This document shows, piece by piece, positions 48,845 through 64,000 of a stretch of 64,000 nucleotides of DNA. The DNA is from Chanos chanos (taxonomy: Eukaryota > Chordata > Actinopteri > Gonorynchiformes > Chanidae): positions 16,499,544-16,563,543 of the forward strand of contig NC_044507.1 of assembly GCF_902362185.1 (NCBI RefSeq), read 5' to 3'. A program made the position numbers and the translations under genes. The number at the start of each line of letters is the position of its first letter. The stretch's first letter is position 1. The notes beneath the pieces are model-generated. The model was not told the DNA's origin. It made no database searches and was given only the letters and a program-made list of their open reading frames with translations.

Positions 48845-49740
48845 GATGAAGACGAGTCTTAATATTTAATTATTTAAAAAAAAAATTCCAACTTATCTAT
48901 TATTTTCAACTTATCAAATGTATAAACCACAATGTGTATTGTTGTACAACTGAGCAGTACCACCATTTTTAGAGAAGCATTAAGTGACCTGTGTCTTACT
49001 TTTTTAACTGCAGTATTTTCAAGCATGTAAACACAATCACACCTAGCTGTTCAAAAGCAAACAATAAGTCATTTTGGTAAGCCATAAACTAGCTTATCTT
49101 ATTTTGTCCTTTTGCTTCCAAAGTTAATATGTGCAACTTTGTACTAACATTAGAATGGTCCACAACCTTATAGGTTTTCAGTGATTATTAAAAAGTGGAG
49201 ACATTTTAACACTGAGATGCAGTTCCCTGTGATCGCTTAACAGTACAATAAAAATCATGTTTGCAATGCTGAAAGAGTGGAGGCTGATTCCAGGAAAATA
49301 CACTCGATCAAAGGCACTCTAAGTCTGTCTTACCATCATATCTATTTACCAAATCTTCTATATCTGCCATATTAACACTGACTCACAATGCTAGAATGTA
49401 ATGTTGCAGCACTGTGACAACAAGTTTGGATGTTTACTCATCAGTCAGCATATGCGTTGCCTCATTAAATGCAGCCAATTATGATGCACCGCTGCCTTTT
49501 TGTGTAGTGCTATGTCACTCACATCGTTTCAAAAGACTGTGATTGAGTCAAGAGGACCCTGATTTGCAGATAGAAATGAGTAAATGACCAAGGTTAATGA
49601 TGCATGGTTTCAGCTGTTTCGTTCGTTTCATGTGGGTGTTTCATACTCATTAGATACTTTCAAAACACATTCAAAGATGACTGAATTACTTATCCTTCAC
49701 GAACAAGTAAAACACTGAAATCCATTTCGACTTCATCACT

Positions 49741-49746
49741 TTTATT
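49741..49746 (-). terminator. samd1: Poly(A) signal of samd1
   Basis: AATAAA on the minus strand about 465 bases after the samd1 stop codon. Confidence 0.55.
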
Positions 49747-50209
49747 TCCTTAACCTTACATACAATTCCTGGTAAAGAATGCTAATACCATCGTACGCCT
49801 TGTCATTAATTGCACAGAAGAATAAGTAAATTTCAACCAACAAAACACTGAGATACATTTCAAACAGAATAAATTCAGAACACATACTGATGCAGGAAAC
49901 TAAACAGTCTTCAACTCCATAAAAACAGTATCACTCCACTAAGCTGTCTCACTGTGACTGATGAGAGAGAAAGAGACAGGGCGTGATGAGAGAGAGAGAG
50001 AAACAGTCAAGGCTTGATGACAGAGAGCATCACGCCTTCATCAGTCCCGGAGAGAGAGGGAGATAAAAATGATCGAGAAATTGATGAAAGAGGAGTATGA
50101 ATCTGGTCTCAGATATAGTTCATGTTTGCCCTTAGTGGTCTGGGCTCACAGTTTTGTGGTTCTATATATGTCTTTAAAGGACAACAGATGCTCATCAGAG
50201 AGCAGGGAT

Positions 50210-53200
50210 TCAGGGCTTTGAACAGAGGTCACTGTCATCCTGGAAGAGGCTTCTCTGCAGTACCTTCACGTGATGCTCATATATCTTGAGGGCGGGACCA
50301 AGTCTAATTGACAGACCAGTCAATACATCACTACGCTGCATCAGGAGCAGGGACTTCCCATCTATTTCCTGTTCAGCAGTGGGGGGAAAAAAAAGATTTT
50401 TTTTTTTTTTGGTTATGTGAGGGGTTAACAGAGGTGTGCAGCATCAGATCTTGACAACATGATGCAGCAGTGACTGTCTTTGCATGACACCAAATCTATG
50501 CCAATTTTCTAACCTTCAATTTTCTAACATCACGCCTGTACCTACACTACAACATGGTTGATTCTCTCCATGCAGTATTATTTTTTCTCACCTTTTTTGG
50601 TCAGATCAAAAAACAAATGAAGAAGATATACAGCAGAGAGACAGTGAAAGCTAATTCTTAACTGGGTCAAAGTTGGTTTGGCACACTGTAATTCTAAATT
50701 ACTGTGTTTTCCGTTTATGCTATAACTAACTGAGGGGATCATTAAGTATGCAAATTTTACAGTAACTTAATCAGTGAACATCTGTATCTATAAATACAAC
50801 ACATCCCTCACAGTGAGGCATGCGACGAGCATACGTGCTAAGATGCATGAGGGTTTCGTGCGGCCCGTTAAGTGTGCTGATGACTCCCCCTAGAGGTTGA
50901 ACGCTGTACTAACCTGTGTTCGAAAAGCCACTGCCTGCTCAGGAAACCCCACAGCTGAAAAATAACTCGCCACATCTGCCACGCTCCACTGTAGAGGGTC
51001 CTGCCCAATCTCCTCCCTCTTCAGAAAACTACAGGGAGAACACAGCGTACAGCTCCAACTTCAAAGGGCAGCCAGACAATTTCAAAAATTTACTTAAAAT
51101 TCTGAAACTTCAAAAGTAACAAAAAAACGAAAAATGTATGTATTTATATTTTTTGAGTGAATATGATTAAAGAACAACTGAAAGGAGCATTAAAATTAAA
51201 GCACACGGTGGAAGCACCCAATAGCACGGACAATGTAAATGAAGTTAAACTCTACATTTTACTCTGAATCACATGGACAATCTTACCTTCCTCTTTTCTT
51301 CTCTCCATTTTCAGCTGCATTCACATCCTGGGAGCGAGTCATGGCATCTACCCCTTTATTACTCTCTTTTCCTGAAACGACCAAAATATTCATTTTTACA
51401 AAGACAAATTTTACATTCTCCTCCAATCAAACACAGCTGCAAAAAAAAAAAAAAGAAAAAAAAAAGATATTCTCACCTTGTTGTAACAAGACAAAACCTG
51501 TCTGAGGTCCACCACAAACCTGCACTGCTTCATCTTGATGCTGTAGCAACACAGTGATTAATAAAAAAAAAAAAAAGAAAAAAGAGGAGAGTCATTCAGA
51601 TGTGTTGTTCAGAACCATTAAACACAGCTGTGTTCAGAGGCACAGCAGCCTCTGCAGCAGGTGAGGTGAATGGATGCGCTCACCAGCGCGCCTCTGCAGT
51701 CTGCCAGCAGCTCGTCAGGAGTTAGCGCGCTCTCCTCCGCTCTCAGCCCCTCCTCCTCTCCCCTCAGTGGGCTCCTCTGAACAGAGGGACAGATGGCCAG
51801 TGGCTGCTTCCCCATATCCACCACTGCTGAGAGTGACAGACGCGCAAAACACTCAACACCACGTTTAAATCACTCTCACTCTCTTTTTATTTTTTGCGTG
51901 AGCCATGATACTTTTCCTGTAATTCAGTTTAACTAACACTTTAGTTTTGTCTGCTGAGGGGAAAAAAAAAAATCTCAACACACAAACACACACGCAACAT
52001 GCTCTACTATTTGAACAGCCAATAAATGTTTTTTGTGTTGACCTAATTAACTTTTCACATAAGATGCCAGCACCTGTATCTCCTTGAAATCCAGGCAATA
52101 CAATCTCTGCATGAGCACAGGCATGCTCTTGTTTTAGGGAGGCTGTTGGCTTTGTTGAAGTGGATGAATCTGTGGGTATCCTGGTGTCACTGCTGGTGAA
52201 GGAATCAAAGCCAGTGATGGAGTCTCTGGCATCCTGCGTGTACGAGGCATTCAGGCTGCTGTCTACCTCATCCTCATCCACACCACTGTCTACACCTTCT
52301 ATTGCTGCCTTTACATCCTGAAAGAGATTATTGTTACGCGGTAGTGAGGTCAATAGTTTTGGAAGACGACCAAAATAGAAATAACACAACAAAAATAACT
52401 ACTTGCGTAATTCTGCAGTAACACTACGTAAAACAATCCAATATACACGTGGTCATCTCTAAAGTGGACCCTATCGAGCATTTAATTTGTTTACGGTTGT
52501 TGTACGTTGCAGTGCAAATACTGTAATGTTTGCAGCACTACGACCCTTAATAAATTAATGGTGAAAACTGAACACTGCAGCACAAATTACAAATACCATG
52601 TCATCAGTAACTAAACACGTTCTCTCTTGGCTAAAAAGACGGAACCCTAACGATGTGAGCACTGGTATTTAATTAAATATTTTTGTGTAGAGTGTATAAC
52701 GACAAACGCTACAGCAGTGACCTTTGCATCGGTGGGCTTCTGTCACAAACGTAGCTCGCTGATAATTGGACTGCAAGTAAGTAGAAAGAATGCAAAACTG
52801 TTAAAACAATAGGCAGTGTCGGTTACACGCCTCGCTCGATAAATAAAAGCGTTATGATGTGCTCTATTCGGTTTCTCTCTCTGGGAAGCGTTTCGGTCGA
52901 CAGAGCAGTGTCGCACTGCAAAAACTGGATTAATGTCGAGAGCAGAGCCAAGGCCGCACACTGTCCAATCGGACGGATTGCAAACACAGTTCCTCGCGTA
53001 CATTTGTTGGTACTTTGTCTTCGGTCGATGTTGATCAAAGAATACACATTAAGCCAAAAGGGGGAAATTCGTCACATAAATATACGTCTTACTTGAATAC
53101 CACGTTGAGATAAACACATGAATTTGAGTTTGTCCACGTACATCGAGTGTGCGTGTCCGTGTGTAACTAGCTGAGAGGCGCGAGTACAAGCGCTGAACTC

Positions 53201-54553
53201 AGTAAAGCCCGCCCCGCACCTCAGTGAAGCGCGCAGCCTAGAGGGGAAACGCAAGTCTAAAAACTGGCGTTAACGTGGCCGCCTGAAATAAAAGTCCTGA
53301 TAAATAGTTTCTGTAGATATGCACGCATCTACAGCAATGAAGTAACACGTAACTATAAAACCTAATTTGTCACAGTTTCCATTATTTTCACAAAGAACTA
53401 ACTATTACTTAAGCGTACGTTGTCGCGGCCAAACACATACAAATTGAGTAGCAATGCCACAATAACATATGTGCTATTATGTTAGATGTTTAGATACCTT
53501 CTCACAAGCATCTCCTTCTGCCAGCGAGTTCGAGAGTCGCACCGATGACTTCGTTTCTACTTCGCGTACGCAGCTGTCTGTCCTACGATTGACTGTCTCC
53601 CTCTCCGAAGCCACAGGGACTGTGGTCTGGGTCATGTCTGTAATCTCTGATAAGCTCAAAACCCCGTGTGTCTTCATGTTTTGTTCTAATTGACATTTAT
53701 TTTCATCATTTCTTGACTCGCTGGTAGCAGAATGCGCCAATGTGTCCCCCACATCCGAGGTGTTTAGGTGACTTTCACTCAGCCCCCCCTTCGGTGGAAA
53801 TGCGAGTTTAGATTTGCTTAACGCTTTTGGCTTGTGTTGGGGTTTTCTGCTTGTGCTGCTTCCTTTCGTGCAAGTTTTCAATTTCTTATGCAACGTTTCA
53901 TTACTGTTTTCGCGATCAGAAACATTCGCTTGGAATCCATTCGACCTTTTGATAGAGGCAAAGCTTCCATTGTTGGCGATTTTACCTCGGTCATGCAAGG
54001 TAGTGCCGCTCCCCGTCTGCGGCAGTTTGCATGTATGTGCACTTGCTTTAACGATGTCGTTCCCAGATGAACAACTTAAACCGTTTGTACAAACCGTTGC
54101 TCCGCACTTACAACCATTTTCATTCGTGCGAATCACAGCCACTTGATGTTCTGCAGGACCAGTCGGCGTGACAGACACGGGGTCAAACTGGTTGCTTAGC
54201 GTTACTTCCATATCCCCCATCTGATCATCTGTGGGACTAAGAGAGCTGTCGCCGTTGCCTAAGTCGGGGAGTATTGTTTGTTTTACCATAGATTTGCTGC
54301 TTGCCCGATCTATTTTTCTTCTACTTCGTTGTACCTTTGCCGCGTTACGATAGGAAACTGAACCCTTGTAGTTCACTTTCAACACCGTTTGCTCCTGGAT
54401 CAGTTTTTCGAGTTCTAAACAGGTTCGATCTGGTTCGGACCCATGTCGTCTTCGGACCATCCTACAAATTCTTTCGAGGTCTGGTCGTGCTTTTCTTGAT
54501 CGCAGTGAATCTATGGTGTCCAAAATCCACTCGCGGTACTTCGGTTCAGACAT
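50210..54553 (-). CDS. samd1: SAMD1, winged-helix/SAM-domain CpG-island binder
   Basis: Orthologue of SAMD1, a nuclear protein that binds unmethylated CpG DNA through an N-terminal winged helix and recruits repressive chromatin partners through its SAM domain. Exons: 54553-53498, 52317-52074, 51823-51684, 51540-51477, 51371-51287, 51016-50914, 50368-50210; all phases agree, 616 residues. Winged helix at about residues 5-75 ([44 protein letters not shown]). The long middle is Ser/Thr/Lys-rich and disordered, unlike the Pro/Ala-rich middle of human SAMD1. An acidic patch ([11 protein letters not shown]) is in exon 2. The SAM domain spans the last two exons ([55 protein letters not shown]). Exon 4 and 5 boundaries rest on frame agreement. 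Confidence 0.9.
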
Positions 54554-54882
54554 AATTCTTTTGTGGATTCAGTTGAGTCTTACTGACTACAGTGCGTCAA
54601 CCCCCTCGCCAATGTGACGCTGCTTCTTCAGAGCCGCGGTCCGAGCCCGGTTGAGAGGAACGGAAACATTACTGTACGCGTGCGTTGCTCACATTGTGCG
54701 CTTAAGGTGGAATGCACTGGATAGGGCGTATCGGCACAAGGGGCATTTTAAGGTGGTATCGTGATGTTTCAGAGGAGTCCTAGTGGTGTATCGTGTCCCA
54801 GTCCCCCAAAACCACATTTTTTTAAGACATGGATTCTTTTACAAACAGCACCAAATGAAGTTGTAATTTTAACAATTAAAAC
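54554..54882. other. samd1: samd1 promoter region
   Basis: Only about 330 bases separate the samd1 start codon from the last candidate prkaca poly(A) signal. CpG dinucleotides are frequent at 54580-54740, as expected for a housekeeping promoter. No TATA box was seen. Confidence 0.45.
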
Positions 54883-57127
54883 TTTATTGGAATGATACAT
54901 GTTGCAAAATATTATTTGTGTATTCTTTTTTTTAACATACTCCATGTGTCCTACGGGTATCTGTCAAGTTCTCCAGAAGGTAAAGTAATTAAGACTGTTA
55001 AAGGCAGAGAATATACAGTATTGTTTCCCGAAAGGTACAACAGACCACACCACCACCATACCTGCCTCGGGAGGAAAGAGATTCCTGTTATTGAAAATAC
55101 ACATAGAAAATATGAAAAAATTATTTTTTTTCTCTCCATGATTTAAAAAGCAAAACGAAGAGCATAAGGAAACTGAATGTATACAAAGGCAAAACAGAAG
55201 CGTAGACCGAAGCAGACACACACACACACACACACGCGCGCACGCGCACACGCACCCGCACACACACACACACACACAAAAAGCAGACCGACAATGTATT
55301 GAGGAGATAAGTGGGAGGGAGCTAGGGCATGTGACAACCACTGCCAGTCAAGCCGGGGGGGTGGGGGGGTTGAGCCAAGAGGACAAAGAGGGTAACTGCA
55401 ACAAACTTTGAGGAGATTGAGTTGCATGAAACCATCACCTATTTGCTAACTCAGAGGATGTAGTTACAGGTGACATATCTGAGAGGTGCCCATAATCTTT
55501 GGATAACGGGTAGCTAACTTTAAGACGTGTTCAGAGCATGACAAGATACCACAAGAAAAAAAAAAAAAAAAAGAAGCTGTCTATCCAAAATTGTCAATAA
55601 CCAGCAACCTGAAACAAGTCTAAAGTCCACTGCACAATCACCAAAGATCAAAAAAAGGCTCATTTTCTAACACTCCTCAGCACAACCTCAGACAAAGGTC
55701 ATGGCCTTAGGCAAATACCGACCACTGTTTAGTAGCTGAGTTCATGTTTTGTGTCATGTTAATTAATTATATACCGTCATTTTTTTTTTTTTTTTAAATA
55801 ATCCCCTTAACACCTTTGTGTAATCTGCACTCAATCATAAACTACATCCATATACCAACGGGTGGAGCTCTTTCTCCTTTTCACTCACCCTGCTTTTTGA
55901 AATCTAAAAAAGAAATAGGACACGCGAGACAGAAGCTGTGCAACGACGACAGAGTGAAACAGACATGTCTGAATACCTGTAGGTGGCACTCAAAATCAAT
56001 ATGATCCAAACACAGAAAAGCAGGGAAGAGTTTGATTTTGAAGGATTTGCTTTAGTTAACAGAATAAATGAACGAGTTGTAAATTTCAGAAACTGTATAA
56101 AATAAATAGAAAGGTGTGGCAGGATTATCTGTCATTGCGTGTCGTCTCTGGAGGAGGAGGAGGAGGGCCTGGACCATAATGGCATATTTCTTTCAAACAG
56201 CAGTTTGACAAAGCACCCCCCCCCTCCCGCCCCCCCCCGCGGTGGCCGTTATTGGATGATAAAAAAAGATACTTGTGTTGATTCAAAGACATTCCAAAGC
56301 GATGATTTGTTTGAAAGGTCTGTTGTTTCTTTTTTTTTTTTTTTTTTTAAACAGTGCAGCTGGAGTTGGGGTTAGAGTTGAGAACAATCATTTAAAGTTA
56401 TTGAGACTACACTACATTTCATAACAAAACAACACAACAGTGCTCAGTTACATTGCATACAAAAAAAAAAAAAAAAAAAAGAGAAATTCACAGAGATGCG
56501 GGTTTTAGACAGACAGAGTATTTACTGTGGCACCTAGAGAACAGCTGACTCCTACGTGACTGAAACCAAATATGTGTGCTCTGGAAAGAAAAAAAAGGTT
56601 GATTATCAAACAAATTATTAACAAAAGCAAAGCTTTTTCTTTTTCTTTTTTTAAGTAACTAAATTATTATCACAGAGAATCAGAATTATTGCACATCTGA
56701 GTACTTCAAAAAAAAAAAAACAAAAAAAAAAAAAACGAGAGAGAGAGAGAGAGAGAGAAAAGAGTTGTGGGATAGTTGGGCTGAGATTGTCTTACGGCCT
56801 AAGATGTTAAAGAAAAACAACGAAAAAAAAATATGGTTGTCGTGTTTTTCACTGCCCCACATTTCATTCAAATATCTTTTAAGTACATATTTAGTTAAAT
56901 TTTGATTCTGTGGTAACAAAAGCTCTAATAACATTTTTTTCCCTATTACACATATATAAAACCCACCAATGTCTAACCTAACCCCCACAAGACTGGGGTT
57001 GGGGTTGGGGGAGGAGGAGGGGGGGCAGTCAGCATAGAACACAAAGAGCTTAGAAAGATTAAACATGTGAGCAGCCAACATGATTGCAAAAAGGGGAAGG
57101 AAAAAAAAAAAAAAAAAGACATTTTTA

Positions 57128-57158
<31 letters not shown>

Positions 57159-58911
57159 CACACATACACCCGTCCCCAGTAAAAATGGCAGGGACGTCGT
57201 CATAACTGAATACTCTTCCTTTACCCTCCTCCAAATATTTCATTACAAGAGCTGGATCCCCAGTGTCTACAGCACAGAGACGGGGCTTCGTCACGCCTGA
57301 CGAGGGCACACAATGAGAAGTCAAAATGACCAAATCGTTGGATTAAGAACCCTGTGTACCCTCACCATGACAAAAAAAACAAAAACAGTGCTTTACTTCA
57401 ATATCTTTCCTTTAAAAGTGTCTGTATAAAAATAACATGCACCATTTGTATTTTTTTTTTCTTCGGAAATATTCTGCTACTTTTCTTGTGTTCACATCCA
57501 CCAGTCTCATTACAACTCCCAAGCTAGGGTGCTTTCACAGTCCTTTCACTTTCTAAATTTTGGCAGGAAAACTGATAGTTTATTTCTCAAAACTTCAATT
57601 AAATTTTAAAGTTGTCAGACAATGCTAGAAAAAAAAAAGAGATGGATATTGATGTTTTGGAGCCTCTGCTCGTAATAACGGTATACGTACATGTGCTACG
57701 AAAGATGAACAGTGTTCGGGAGTGTGATCGTACTGACAGTCTTAAAGTAAAATCACTGTATGTCCCACTTTGAGAACCCTAAAAATGAGACCGGCCGGTG
57801 ACTTGAGAGGATAGTTAGTGTCTTTAAAAGGTTTCAAAAAACGTATGAAACTAATAACAACTTCATATGGACAGCCTTCATGAAACAAAGCCTGAAAACA
57901 AAACAAAACAAAACAAAACAAAAAATGGTATGCTTGTATTCTTAGGTCACAAGGTGGACCAACAGGAAAACTACAAAAAAAAAAAAAAAAAAGAAAAAAG
58001 AAAAAAAAAAAGAAATAAGAAAATCTCTAATTATACTCAGGTTTTATTCTGAGTGGTCTACACTGCCTTAACTGCAAGCACTGAACCAATTTATACCCAT
58101 TAATCAGGCCATCATAAAAAATTAGATTATGGTGACTGTGGTGCCAAGCTCTAGATTTAATAAATGTCATGTTGCCATGCCACCAAAGTCAAACCCTGCA
58201 CCAGCATTTTTCAAACCTGTTTTTTTTTTCTTTTTTTAAAACCAGTTGGCATTAAGACAGGCACGTTTGTTTGACTTGGTATTGCTTGGACATCATAACC
58301 ACAAACGGCAGCGTGAGGGGGGGCGGGGAGACCATGGGAATGAGGTGGGGTCAGGGTGAAGAATTACAGAGTAAGAATGAGATGCCCCATGTGCATTTAC
58401 AAAAAAAAAAAATAAAGAAAAAAAAGAAAAAAAGAAAAAGGGGGAGCCACCCAGCAGCAAAGCACCTCTGGAGCAGCCAAAACTCAGTACCAGAAAAACA
58501 AAACCTATGCACTGTCCTCTCAAAAGGTGTCACACTACCTCAAAAGAAACACGACTGACAGTGACTCTGCCCCTTTGACCCTTGCTACAAAAACAAGAGG
58601 GAAAACATTACATGGATAAGTAACAGGTGATAATCAGAAAAAAAAGGCAACACTGCTGGCTCGCTCAGGATTCTTCACTCTCCGTTCATGTGGGGAGGGG
58701 TGAGGAGGGGAGGGGAGGGGAGGGAGGGGGGGTGCTCTATTATTTGTTGTTATTACTGAACGCAGGCTCAGTCCAGTTTGTTACCTCTCCCCTCAAAACC
58801 CCCTTTTTTTCCCCCTCTCTTTCTCTTTCTCCCTCTCTGCTCTCCCCCCCTCCTCTCCTCTCCTCTCTCTCATTCTATCCCTCTCTCTCCCTCTGCTGCT
58901 CCTGGGTAGGT
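54883..58911 (-). other. prkaca: Probable long 3' UTR of prkaca
   Basis: No coding exon recognised in 4 kb. A minus-strand AATAAA at 54883-54888 could end a 4 kb UTR; another at 58043-58048 would give one of about 0.87 kb. The region is full of simple repeats: CA/CG runs at 55218-55279 and 57128-57168, A runs near 55556, 56460, 56708, 57100 and 57975, GA near 56738-56760, and a CT-rich tract at 58803-58895 (purine-rich on the transcript) ending close to the stop codon. Confidence 0.45.
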
Positions 58912-63693
<4,782 letters not shown>

Positions 63694-64000
63694 TTATTTA
63701 TGCAGTTTTTTTTTTAGTTTTTTTGGGGTTTTTTTGGTTTTTTTTAACATGAGCAAGAGAATACTTCATTGGCTCAACATTGCTTGAGTCAGTAAAATCA
63801 TAACATGACTGAAATTGTCCATGTTTTGTGATTACAGTAAAGGCTACCTGTGCTCATTCCATGGTTTCATGATTAACAGGTTTCATTTCTCTAACTGCAC
63901 AAAACAGAAACTGCTAATATCGTCCTTAATTTACAAAAATATTCTTGAAACACGACAACAAATCAAACGCTTTGCACACAAAGGGACATTTTAAACTGGT

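Noticed and set aside
55218-57168. CRISPR-like or coding repeats
   Set aside because: All are simple CA, CG, GA or A tracts without spacers.
56686-57333. Minus-strand 215-codon open frame in the prkaca 3' region
   Set aside because: Made mainly of homopolymer and GT repeat translation (runs of F, V/C, L/S); no domain and no splice context. The short piece PRLCAVDTGDPALVMKY is not recognised.

Overview
The window is from a teleost-like fish nuclear genome. Split genes with canonical GT-AG introns, CA/TG microsatellites, degenerate Tc1-like and hAT-like DNA transposons and vertebrate gene content support this. The species cannot be told from the sequence. No retrovirus, LTR element, Polinton or CRISPR array was recognised.

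Left part (about 4.8-26.4 kb, + strand): five intact tandem paralogues of a classical short-chain dehydrogenase/reductase (SDR; the fish 'C-factor-like'/sniffer-like group). Each has six coding exons of identical length (147, 55, 188, 162, 111, 114 bases) and encodes 258 residues. A sixth, dead copy survives as a promoter plus part of exon 1 just ahead of the fourth gene. Upstream of the TATA-like box, four of the five genes and the relic carry a TGACTCAGCA-type site that fits the antioxidant-response/Maf element (TGACnnnGC). In the fourth gene this site has decayed. I infer a locally amplified, possibly NRF2/Maf-inducible set of carbonyl reductases whose substrate-facing segments have diverged.

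Middle and right part (28-64 kb): a TRIM-type E3 ligase gene (-), then gipc1 (-), dnajb1 (-), tecr (+), samd1 (-) and prkaca (-, its first coding exon beyond the right edge). As far as I recall, GIPC1, DNAJB1, TECR, SAMD1 and PRKACA all lie in human 19p13.12, so this looks like an old syntenic block. The SDR array and the TRIM gene flank it. All five have complete reading frames with consistent exon phases within the window.

Mobile DNA is modest: a decayed Tc1-like element just downstream of the TRIM gene, another Tc1/IS630-like relic and a near-perfect palindromic MITE in the last tecr intron, an hAT-like non-autonomous element with a recognisable 8-bp target duplication in the last prkaca intron, and a TGTCACGC-ended MITE between the first two SDR genes. 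Notable signals include a perfect three-unit heat-shock element upstream of dnajb1, a GC-AG intron in prkaca, and splice donors that sit in a (GT)n repeat (gipc1) and in a 25-base G run (fifth SDR gene).
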